A stretch of DNA of 64,000 bases from Dictyophora rubrovolvata. Taxonomy: Eukaryota; Basidiomycota; Agaricomycetes; Phallales; Phallaceae. The notes beneath the pieces were generated by a model, which was not told the DNA's origin, searched no databases, and was given only the letters and a program-made list of their open reading frames with translations. Positions 45,483-54,510 of the stretch are shown one piece after another (the first letter of the stretch is position 1; every line of letters begins with the position of its first letter). The stretch spans positions 310,001-374,000 of the forward strand of contig CP114120.1 of NCBI GenBank assembly GCA_029959195.1, given 5' to 3'. Made by a program: the position numbers and the translations under genes.

Positions 45483-45936
45483 TGTGTATCTCACCGTAGT
45501 TACTCGAAAGCCCCCCAGTTTATAAATCCCCGTTTACGTGCAACTTATATCACTGAAGAACCTCAATACCGGGGTGTTTTGAAAGTCGAAATCACACCCC
45601 CAGTAAATTATGATTCTACCCCGCATGATGCTTCTGAGCATTTGAGCGTGGATAGCGGGAGTATCTTTCAACTCTGGTTCAGGCTCGGGCTCAGACTTCA
45701 AACAAATCCCAAGCTCTTCCCTGCAAATATACAAAACGCAGAAAATTTAGGAGAATTAACCGTGACTTTCAATAGAAATTGTCGGATGTAGACACGAAAT
45801 CATTGATATTGCCATAGCTCCATACATCAGACTACCTTACTAGGAGTAGGTAATTGTAACACCACGACGGCATAGATGTTATTCAGCTTGAACAGTAAGA
45901 AAATATCCCATTACAACCGGATATACGTATATGCCT
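45483..45936. other. Intergenic
   Basis: The 3' flank of copy 1, partly shared with the 3' flanks of the other two copies ('gtttataaat', 'tttacgt'). No supported gene. Confidence 0.35.
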
Positions 45937-46693
45937 TTAGTGTGGATGCACAGACGATACCGGAGAGGCTTGGTAATTCCAGTGAGCGGCCGAAATTCGA
46001 CATAAATCCTTAAAGAAGGCGTCCTCTCGTCTCGATAGTTGGGATACGCCATTTACTACCTCTTGGGCATTTACATCATCCACCTGATTACTCATCCTCT
46101 GAGCTACGAATTTCTTTACCACCATTCCCGCGACCAGAAACCCATATAGTGGATTTACACAATTAGGCAACTGTACTGCCTGTGTCATGTATCTGTCCAT
46201 CTGTCTCCGATCGGCATCTCCGAAAGAAGGTCCTTTCTTCAGTTCGACTATTCCGACGATATAATGATTTCTAGCTGTTCCTGATTGTGGCGTTACTTTG
46301 ACTATCACGAAATCAGGGAATTGTTTAAAATGCTCTGTGCCAGCTGATATCATGAGCAAGGTTTTGTATATTGAGAAATTGAAATTACATACGATATTTT
46401 CTGGACTCATGTGCTGCTCCAGTAGAACCAAAAGACACATTTGCGAGATCATCATCAATTTCTTCCTCCATTAAAGGTCTGCGCAAAAGAGCTTGGGGAA
46501 TCACCATGTACCTGCGGCTGACTGGAAATATCTCTCCAAGCAATGCATTGACGGGACCGTAGAGGTAATTCTCGTAATGCGGATCTGATCGTGCTGTCTG
46601 TATCAATTGGTATATTACCCATTCTTCGATCCTGGCAAGGAGCTCGCGCCAGGTTAAACGCGTCTCCCGTATCAATGCAGAAGGGACTTGCAT
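45937..46693 (-). CDS. Hypothetical protein with a PD-(D/E)XK-like motif pair
   Basis: Two exons, 46693-46393 and 46343-45937, with a 49-bp GT-AG intron; the spliced frame gives 235 residues. The N-terminal half is helical (LTWRELLARIEEWVIYQLIQ) followed by YGPVNALLGEIFPVSRRYMV. The C-terminal half has FPDFVIVKVTPQ and then VGIVELKKG, spaced like the PD...(D/E)XK metal site of restriction-endonuclease-fold nucleases (D, then E-x-K). A helix follows (DADRRQMDRYMTQAVQL). It resembles a mushroom-specific family I know only as hypothetical. Nuclease activity is inference. Confidence 0.6.
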
Positions 46694-47454
46694 ACTGGTT
46701 ATGTAAATGCTTCGAGATATCGAGGGAATGGAGCAAGTTGTTCAGTTGCTGCTCATAATAATTCATATAAATACGTTTTCGCCACTCCTTACACGAAGCA
46801 GGCTAAAGTAGCGCTAGGTTCCGCTGGCCAGGATCAGCTGAAACTGGGGTCAGGTATTCAATATTCAACATCGTTCATAACCCTTCGGCGTCATCTCCCA
46901 GCCCAGCGTCACGCTACGCACAGAGTTGGTCAAAGGACAATAGGCAAATGTCTCCAGCTGGGACCTCACGTCATCTTGGCCAGCTTTGCCCAAAGGGTAC
47001 CTAACGTCATTTTGGCCAGCTTTGTCCAAAGGGTACCTGACACCATTTTGGACAACGTTGACCAGCCAAAACCTAAAGCCAATCAAAAGCCACTTTGGCC
47101 AGATCCGTCCAACTAGCACCAAAAGTCACTTTGTCCGGCTTCTGTCCGAGCGCGACCTAACGCCTCTTTGACTGTCCAATCGACTCTACTATGACATGGC
47201 AATCTAATATCGAAATCTGAAAGCCCGAAGCAGACGCGTCATGGTGACTAGCGGCCAGTCTTTTGTCAGCCTGTTGGCCAGTCGTCGCACATCAACGCGT
47301 CACTCGTGTCCAGTCCGCTTATGTAACACGGTGATATATAAATGTCCATGGTGGTTGTTTCTTCAGTACCCCATATCCTTCATAACTAACACCATCGAAC
47401 AATGTCAGTGCGTCCAGTTTATTGCATGATCAATCTGATTTTCTTCTTGCCAGT
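46694..47454. other. Upstream region of two divergent genes, with a tandem repeat
   Basis: Contains the 36-bp tandem repeat at 46969-47076 and, near 47332, a gatatataaatg TATA-like box about 120 bp before copy 2 of the 126-residue family. Confidence 0.45.
46969..47076. repeat. 36-bp tandem repeat, three units
   Basis: Units begin CGTCATCTTGG, CGTCATTTTGG and CACCATTTTGG, each 36 bases long. The first two differ at very few positions and the third is worn. The length is a multiple of three, so chance open frames run through it on both strands. Confidence 0.8.
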
Positions 47455-47883
47455 ATGTCCATTAATAACCAGTCGCAGCCCACACGCATTCCACGTTACT
47501 ATCGCCTGGGTGGGTATGCCATCAGCTTGGGGACCGCAGCCAAGTGGGCAGAACGCCTGAAGGGCCGAGAAATGGACCCAGACATCGACAAATACAATGT
47601 CCAGAGAGCTATCTTTCCCATATTGAGACGCCATCTCATCAACTTTCGGCTAGTTGGAGAAGAAGAAAATTTTAGATTCATGTTTGTCACGCAGAGTGGC
47701 CCATTCCGCGGATATCGCAATATGCCCTCGTCCGAGATATCACAATTCGAACGTTGTCAGAACGATGCCATTGTTAAACAACTTCTTGACAGCCAAGGTA
47801 TGTTATTGCCATCAATCATTTGGTGCGTCTCATTGAATTTATCAGGTATTACTCCGTACACATACGAAACGATTCTTGATTAA
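47455..47883 (+). CDS. 126-residue family protein, copy 2
   Basis: MSINNQSQPTRIPRYYRLGG start. The intron at 47798-47845 (48 bp) is in the same place and phase as in copy 1, again with an open frame through it. The spliced length is 126. Copy 2 differs most in the segment after WAERL (KGREMDPDIDKYNVQRAIF), and has EEENFRFMFVTQSGPFRG. A TATA-like box lies upstream near 47332. Confidence 0.75.
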   Translation: MSINNQSQPTRIPRYYRLGGYAISLGTAAKWAERLKGREMDPDIDKYNVQRAIFPILRRHLINFRLVGEEENFRFMFVTQSGPFRGYRNMPSSEISQFERCQNDAIVKQLLDSQGMLLPSIIWCVSLNLSGITPYTYETILD

Positions 47884-48403
47884 TATCCTTGTGTATTTCG
47901 CCGGTGTTGCTCGTAAGGTCCCAAGTTTATAAATTCATGTTTACGTACCATTTGAACACGGAAAAACCTGGATACATTTTAAATATCTAAATCACATCAA
48001 GCTATGATTTCACCCAGCATCCGAAAAATTGCGACGAGTGAGAATATTTAAAAGAGCGGGCAGGGACGACGGTTTATATTGTATACCGTTAGCGAGCTAG
48101 AAAAGAATTACTACCAGACACGTTTAAGTTATTATCCGAAGAATCAAGATGAAAGGAGAAGTTGAAAAAAACAATTAGGAGATGTTGAAAATTGTACCAG
48201 AGGAGTCAATCTGGGCTAAATGTGTCATTATTATTCAACGGTAGGATACATTTCGAAAAACGAAATTCTTTAAAAAAGCGACATTATAAGATGGTCATAG
48301 TGTAAAATTTATCAAAGTTCTGCTTGTGGTATGAATCTGTGACAAACGCTTCGTGAAATTGAATAACAATGAAACCTCAAGTTCTCACTTTATTTGTTCG
48401 CTT
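47884..48403. other. Intergenic, AT-rich
   Basis: The 3' flanks of two converging genes. Nothing recognised. Confidence 0.3.
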
Positions 48404-50134
48404 TTAAACGGTAACCAGATCCACCGAGGCACGGACGTCATCGCGTTCTAGTATAGATTTGGCACTTTCCTTTATTTCTGCGCAACGAACAAATATTCGT
48501 AAAGGATACCCCTCCCGTCGCCGCGTGCTGACACAGGCGCAAAGCATGACCGCATCGATTTCTTTGAGAGCTCCTGGAAGCTCAACGTGTAACTCCTGAA
48601 GACGAGGGTAAGGAAAAACAGATGTCCCAGTGGACGCTACTAATTTCGGATTGATGAATCGACAGCCTCCCCAGGAAGTGGGGACCAAACCCAGATCAGG
48701 ATCCTGGGTTGCATTTGAATTTATATTGTCAGCCGTTGTGGTATTCATACTATATTCCAAAGCCAGCGACGCCCCCAGATTCGGAATGAACTCGGTTAAG
48801 TAGGATAAAGATGAATCGTCTTTACCATCAGATGAGGTGTCGTCTTCGTCGTCGTCCTTCTTTTTAAAGGTGATGGTCAATGACTCCAAATTGCCCGATA
48901 GGGGAGCAATAATTGTCCTAGTTGCGTCAAATTCAAATAAGTCCTCGGGGGATATATAATAGGGGGGATCAACTTCGTAGCTCAAGTGCGTGATATTGAG
49001 CGATTCGATGAACTCCTTCAATGGATCCCAAAAATCCATCAGGTCTATAAAGTCTTCATAGCGGTAGACGAGTTTATTGTGTTTGAAATGATTGATGTAG
49101 TCTGGGCTGGATCTTTCTCGGAACGTAAGGGCTAGTACGTCTGTTAGTTCGATATGCAGAGATGTGAAAGGCACCCGAGGAACATATCGAAGCATTCGCG
49201 ACACAGACTTATACCTGGCCGTGATCTGCCATTTGACATTTGAAGGAAATGTTACATGCTTGAAAACCAAGAGCAACAATGCAACCGCGTAATTCACCTC
49301 GAGCACGAGTATTTGCAGGTGCGGCAATTTGACGCGGTGTCGAGAAGAAACTTTGACGATAGGTAGTCCTCTATGCCAGTCCCAGCTGTTATGCACACGT
49401 AACAGCTTAAGCCGAGGCGATGCTCTGAGCAAGTTGAGGAAGCGACCAGAATCGATGGGATGAAGTCCAAACAGTGCGAGGTGAAGCTCGGTCAGATTAT
49501 AGAATAAGGAACAGTCCACTATGTCATGAGATAATCGATGGTGTATGTGTTTGAGATTGGGGGCATTTTTCGAAAACAAAGTTTTCAAAAATTTCGTTTC
49601 ATCTAGACCTTCTAAGGCATCCGAATACCAAGCAAAGAACGTCTGCAGTTTTGGCGCGGGTCGTTTTAAATATGACAAGGCTCGTTGGATCATCCCTCCC
49701 AGAACACCAGGTTCGAGTTGAGGCCCACAAAATATCCCAGGGTTAACCTGTAGGTGCAGTACCTTGAATCGATGGATCTCTAGGAAAACGGCGGAAAGTG
49801 TGCTCAGAGTACCATGGCAACCCAGTCTGTGATCATTTTGCAATTTGATGAATACATTCAACAAAGATGGACCAGATCGACGAAGGAGTTCCATTATGCA
49901 ACTTGGCTTCATATCGGGTATCGAAATGCATGTCCACATCATTGAATCAGATAGAAGAGCGTATCTCCACGAACGGCAGACCTGAGACGCGACTATGGGA
50001 GGAGATACGACGTGAAAATGTAAAAAGTGCTCATCGGATTCCTCAGGTTCCATTGTATACACGGAGTTGTAGAGAATTATATCTCTCAATGTATGATAAG
50101 GAAGAAGTGTAAATGAAGAAGGACGCTGCACCAT
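48404..50134 (-). CDS. F-box/LRR-like protein, intact, single exon
   Basis: 576 residues from MVQRPSSFTLLPYHTLRDII to the TAA at 48404. The F-box is at residues 8-70, then IPDMKPSCIMELLRRSGPSL, then leucine-rich text (LPHLQILVLEVNYAVALLLL). A low-complexity acidic insert (KKKDDDEDDTSSDGKDD) lies at about 420-440 in a loop where other members have shorter acidic runs. The tail is LQELHVELPGALKEIDAVML. It is the closest relative of the truncated copy at 36900-37890. Confidence 0.9.
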   Translation of the reverse strand: MVQRPSSFTLLPYHTLRDIILYNSVYTMEPEESDEHFLHFHVVSPPIVASQVCRSWRYALLSDSMMWTCISIPDMKPSCIMELLRRSGPSLLNVFIKLQNDHRLGCHGTLSTLSAVFLEIHRFKVLHLQVNPGIFCGPQLEPGVLGGMIQRALSYLKRPAPKLQTFFAWYSDALEGLDETKFLKTLFSKNAPNLKHIHHRLSHDIVDCSLFYNLTELHLALFGLHPIDSGRFLNLLRASPRLKLLRVHNSWDWHRGLPIVKVSSRHRVKLPHLQILVLEVNYAVALLLLVFKHVTFPSNVKWQITARYKSVSRMLRYVPRVPFTSLHIELTDVLALTFRERSSPDYINHFKHNKLVYRYEDFIDLMDFWDPLKEFIESLNITHLSYEVDPPYYISPEDLFEFDATRTIIAPLSGNLESLTITFKKKDDDEDDTSSDGKDDSSLSYLTEFIPNLGASLALEYSMNTTTADNINSNATQDPDLGLVPTSWGGCRFINPKLVASTGTSVFPYPRLQELHVELPGALKEIDAVMLCACVSTRRREGYPLRIFVRCAEIKESAKSILERDDVRASVDLVTV

Positions 50135-50423
50135 TTTTTTTTTCGCTGCACTGTTGGACTTGGTTTAAACAAAGAGCTCGGCGGCGTCGAGCAACTGTCA
50201 CGGTCACACAATCATTGGTAGCGCCAGATCATGATTCGTGTGTCAAGTTCTCCCATTTTTTATTCTTCAGCCTAAGATTGACGACTTCCCGGTTATGATC
50301 ATTGATATGTTTTACATAATACAATAGGTTACAGCAGAATAAATAAGAGAGGTAAAACTAGATGTCGAGAAGGACGGTAGATTACATTTAACTATTGATT
50401 TGACGTAGTTTCACATTTAACAT
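50135..50423. other. Spacer between tandem F-box genes
   Basis: Upstream flank of the gene at 48404-50134, with a 5' part shared with 37900-37975. It is also the 3' end of the next gene. Confidence 0.4.
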
Positions 50424-52154
50424 TTAGTCGCTCTCGATGGGGGTGCCGACGGAGAAATGAATGTCACCAGCATCCTGTGATTGTAGTACAAACTCAACGT
50501 TTTCTTTTACCTCTCCACAATGGACGGATATTTGCAACGGGTATCCTTCCTCTCGCCGCGAACTGGAACAAGTACGAAGTATGACTGCATCCACAACTCC
50601 GACGGGATCCTTTAGTTCCACATGTAGTTCACGTAACCGGGGCCATGGGAGAGCCGCAGACGCAAAGGATGAAGTTATCGCATTTGAATGGGGAGACGGG
50701 AGATCCTCTGCAGAATCAATAGAGATCAAATTGAGATCTTGTTCAGGATTTATATCGCCAGCCATTGCGGCAATCGTATTATGTTCCGAAGCCGTGATTT
50801 TTTCCAGATTCGGGAGCAGCAATGATAAGAATGACAAGCATGGCCTGTCGTTATCGGAAGTGAGGACATCTTTATACTTATAAGTTAGGGATTCTAAATT
50901 TCTCATCGGCATGGAAGCGACAAGTGTTGGAAATACTTGACACTCGAACACCTCCGACTCGTCGGATTGCATCGATTCGACGCTGAGAGTCAAGCGAGTG
51001 ATATTGGATAATTTGATAGATTCCATTAACAGATCCCAAAGACCTGTCAGACCCCAGACGTTATGGGTGATGCACCTGAATGTACTGCCATCGAATTGAT
51101 TGATATGATTTGAGGCAAAATCTTCTTTGAGAATCAAATGTATGTCCTCAAATTCAAACCAGATAGTCAGGGATGTGAAACGCGCTCGAGACAGATATTG
51201 ACATATTGGTGACGAATTTTCAAGGCGACATTGGGAAGTGATCTGCCATTTGAGGTTTGGAGGGAATGTCACTGTTTCCAACATTACGTCCAGCAATTCG
51301 AAACGGCAGTTCACCTCGAGCACAAGCATTTTAAGGTTTGGAAAGTTGACTATGCGTGTAGAAGGGTATTTGAAGGGTACTGACACGGCACCCGCGTACC
51401 AGCCGGCGTCGATGTGTAACAGTTTGGGACGAGGGGATACTTCGAGGAAATCAAAAAAACGATCATAGTCTAAGGTAAGCCGAGCAGGTAGATGGAGATG
51501 AAGCTCATATAGATCATGGAATAGAGGTCGGTTAATTTCTCTGAAGTCAAGGGAGAGTACGTGGTGTATGTGTTTGAGATTGGGAGCATTCCCCGAAAAC
51601 AACGGGTCTACACACGTTTCACGTGGACTGTGGGAGGAGTTCAAATTCCAAAGAAAGAACATCTGAAGTCTCGGCGCCGGTCGGGGCAGGTATGACAGGA
51701 CTTGTTCGTGCAATATTTGCAAAGGCTGGTGATATTTCTCTATAGTACCTTGCATGTTTATGTACAGTATTTTGAATCGACGTATCTGCTCAAAAAGGGA
51801 AGAAAGCATATTTTGTACGCTGTCATACCCCTTCATGATCCTGAGAGAACGATTCAGTATGAGGAACACATTCAACGAAGATGAAGCAGATCGACGAAGT
51901 AGTTCCATTATGTAACTGGGCTTCATATCTGGAATATAAATGTATGTCCACATGGTTGGATCGGATAGAAGAGCGTGTCTCCATGAACGGCAGACGTGCG
52001 ACGCGACTATGGGAGGTGATATCACTTGAAAATGTAACAAGGGCACGTGAGAAAGGTTGCGTTTGATTGTAAACACATCTGTGTAGAGTGTTATCTCTCT
52101 CAGAATATCGTAGGGGAGGAATGTAAACGAAGAAGAACACAGCTCCATTTTCAA
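50424..52154 (-). CDS. F-box/LRR-like protein, intact, single exon
   Basis: 576 residues, starting MKMELCSSSFTFLPYDILRE. The F-box and SHVCRSWRHALLSDPTMWTY are intact, then IPDMKPSYIMELLRRSASSS and leucine-rich text (FPNLKMLVLEVNCRFELLDV). The C-terminus is LRELHVELKDPVGVVDAV with RREEGYPLQISVHCGEVKE. It is tandem with, and the same length as, the gene at 48404. An alternative ATG exists two codons in (MELCSS). Confidence 0.9.
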   Translation of the reverse strand: MKMELCSSSFTFLPYDILREITLYTDVFTIKRNLSHVPLLHFQVISPPIVASHVCRSWRHALLSDPTMWTYIYIPDMKPSYIMELLRRSASSSLNVFLILNRSLRIMKGYDSVQNMLSSLFEQIRRFKILYINMQGTIEKYHQPLQILHEQVLSYLPRPAPRLQMFFLWNLNSSHSPRETCVDPLFSGNAPNLKHIHHVLSLDFREINRPLFHDLYELHLHLPARLTLDYDRFFDFLEVSPRPKLLHIDAGWYAGAVSVPFKYPSTRIVNFPNLKMLVLEVNCRFELLDVMLETVTFPPNLKWQITSQCRLENSSPICQYLSRARFTSLTIWFEFEDIHLILKEDFASNHINQFDGSTFRCITHNVWGLTGLWDLLMESIKLSNITRLTLSVESMQSDESEVFECQVFPTLVASMPMRNLESLTYKYKDVLTSDNDRPCLSFLSLLLPNLEKITASEHNTIAAMAGDINPEQDLNLISIDSAEDLPSPHSNAITSSFASAALPWPRLRELHVELKDPVGVVDAVILRTCSSSRREEGYPLQISVHCGEVKENVEFVLQSQDAGDIHFSVGTPIESD

Positions 52155-53002
52155 GGTGGAGGCTGAGCGTACTGAACGCTACGAAGCTGAGCCTGTGATG
52201 GTGCCACGTGTCACGCGAACATAACACACGTGACGTTTCCATCCGGATGCCTCAGTCTCACTTACAAGTATTCCTGATTTTGTCGTTCACTTCTATGCCA
52301 GATACCATCAATTTGAGTAAATACTCACCACAGATTGGCTGATAAACACTTCCTTCTGTCACCCGTGTGCACCGCAATCAGAATTTCCGAGTTTGGACCC
52401 CTTAGACTTTGGACATGAACATGCATGAACACTCCAACACGCCTTCTGAAATTTCATTAAATAATTAGGCAGTGGGCACGTCTGTCGATCATTCGTTAAT
52501 ATTCATCCATGATGAATGGTGTATGCCCAGCCTATATCGTTTGGATCAATTGCGAGCAAACGTATATTAATGAAACACCAACAAGGTCGTTTCATAATTT
52601 ATTGATTTTCTACTTTGGATGGATGCCACCATGTCTTTTAATGCCAAAAATGACTATATCGCAAAGTCCTCGGTTGGAATTCGTTGCCCTACCAGCATTC
52701 TCGGGCTATGAGTGCAGCTGGAGAGAGGTGTGGTTGACTGAAACAACGAGGGTGGTCTCGAGATTTCTTGAGGATGATCCTTTACGAAATGACTCTCGTA
52801 AAGGGCGTGTCAACTGGTTGGCCAGCCCGCGGTACCAAATTCAAGGCTACCGCTTCACGCAACGCGGTGATAGATAGAATGTCCAAGGTGGTTGTTTTTT
52901 CTTTCTTTCTTCAACATCCTAGGTTTTTCATAACTAACGCCATCGAACAATGTCGGTGCGTCCATTTTATTGCATGATCAATCTGATTTTCTTTTTGCCA
53001 GT
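52155..53002. other. Intergenic and upstream region of copy 3
   Basis: From about 52820 it matches the 5' flanks of the other two 126-residue genes. The open frame at 52509-52877 overlaps this conserved flank and is probably not a gene. Confidence 0.4.
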
Positions 53003-53434
53003 ATGTCCATTAATAACCAGTCGCAACCCACGCGGATTCCACGTCACTATCGCCTGGGCGGGTATACTATCAGCTTAGAGACCGCAGCCAAGTGGGCCGA
53101 ACGCCTGACAGGCTGGGAGATGCATCCAACTAGGGGTAAACATAATGTCTCCAACGCCATCTTTCCGATGTTGAGACACCATCTCATCAATTTTCGGTTG
53201 GTTGGCGAAGAAGAAAATTTTAGATTCATGTTCGTCACGATAAGTGGGCCATTCCGCGGATATCGCGATATGCCCTCGTCCGAGATATTGCAATTCGAAC
53301 GTTTTCAGAAGGATGACATTGTTAAACAACTCCTCGACAGTGAAGGTATGTTATCGCCGTCAATTATTTGGTGCGCTTACTCATTGAATTTATCAGGCAT
53401 TGCTCCGTACACATACGAAACGGTTCTCGATTAA
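53003..53434 (+). CDS. 126-residue family protein, copy 3
   Basis: MSINNQSQPTRIPRHYRLGG start. The intron at 53346-53396 is 51 bp, three longer than in the other copies, and is again open in frame. Spliced it is exactly 126 residues (143 if unspliced). The middle (LTGWEMHPTRGKHNVSNAIF) is closer to copy 1, the start and end to copy 2. Confidence 0.75.
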   Translation: MSINNQSQPTRIPRHYRLGGYTISLETAAKWAERLTGWEMHPTRGKHNVSNAIFPMLRHHLINFRLVGEEENFRFMFVTISGPFRGYRDMPSSEILQFERFQKDDIVKQLLDSEGMLSPSIIWCAYSLNLSGIAPYTYETVLD

Positions 53435-53793
53435 CATTCCCGCGTATTTCGCCCAAGTTGCTCGAAAGATCCCCAGTTTATAAATTCCTGTTTACGTACC
53501 ATTTGAATACTGAAGAACGTGCTTTGCACCCCTGCTAGGTTATGATCCCTCCTATGCTTCCGAGCATTTGAGTGTCATGGACAGGCATCATTATGGATAA
53601 GGTCAACTATTCAAGGCACATACTACAAATGAAAGCGTCCTGATTCACCATCTTCGACGGTAGCATTATAAGGCATTTACTATTGTTCAACGTCAACATT
53701 CTTCCTCGTGAACCGATATAAACATAACAATAACGTTATACTATTTACTTTACACTAAAATAATAGTCTCCAGAACGCGCTTCCCCTTTAGCT
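53435..53793. other. Intergenic
   Basis: The 3' flank of copy 3. Nothing recognised. Confidence 0.3.
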
Positions 53794-54510
53794 TTAAACC
53801 TCCTGCGACAGATGTGTTGGCTCAGGTCTTGCAGGTGCAACTACAGAAGTAAAATTGGTCGTCGTCTGAATCATTTGGGGCCGTGACGGCGTGGGTATCG
53901 AATTAGATTGGGAATCGGTAGTATTAGGAGAATTTGGGTTATGTGCTTCTGCTCCTAATACCAAAGCTGCTAATAGGGGCTGCGATAGTCTTTGTCAGAA
54001 CAAAAAAAAAGACGATAATTACACGATACCGAATGTGCTCACATTTTGGAACAAAGCTAGGAGTGCGCCAAAAATAGCTTTAATCACAGGGGGTATCCAG
54101 GTATCGTGTAAATCTTTACCACTATATAATGCTGAAAGTCGATTACATCAATTAGCGGCTTCTTCGAGAGCATAGGAGATGAAACGATCTACGCACGTGC
54201 TATTATGGCTATGGCGATTGACCAAAAGACAAGAAAGTATAAGAAGGATATAGTAAACCCTGTACCGCAGGGTTAGAAGCGTTACTAAAAAGACTAGATC
54301 AAAGCTATTACAATACCTTGTAAGGCAATGATAACCAAGGTTCGAAAAAAATATCGTGCGTCTTTCCGTGCTAGTAAGTCTCGGTCTAAGGAAAGAAAAC
54401 ACAAGGCTGTAATTAAACACCATCTCAGAAACCTAAAACTATCCTTTACGAGCAGAAAAACGCACCTAGTCCAAGCCATTTCATAACACCTTCCTGTCCT
54501 TGCCACCAAT
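53794..54510 (-). pseudogene. Membrane protein C-terminal fragment
   Basis: Exon-like pieces on the minus strand read ARKDARYFFRTLVIIALQGI (a hydrophobic span), then a second hydrophobic stretch PPVIKAIFGALLALFQNVST. After an intron comes LSQPLLAALVLGAEAHNPNS, with a Ser/Thr/Pro-rich soluble tail ending THLSQEV at 53794. At least one intermediate frame has stops, and no N-terminal part is found, so it is probably a remnant of a fungal multi-span membrane protein that I cannot name. Confidence 0.4.

Noticed and set aside
46865-47122. Minus-strand frame with repeated GQNDVRYPL-like text
   Set aside because: It is the 36-bp tandem repeat read in frame; the length divisible by three keeps it open by chance.
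52509-52877. 122-codon plus-strand open frame
   Set aside because: Its 3' part lies in the conserved 5' flank of the 126-residue family gene and is not open in the other two copies.
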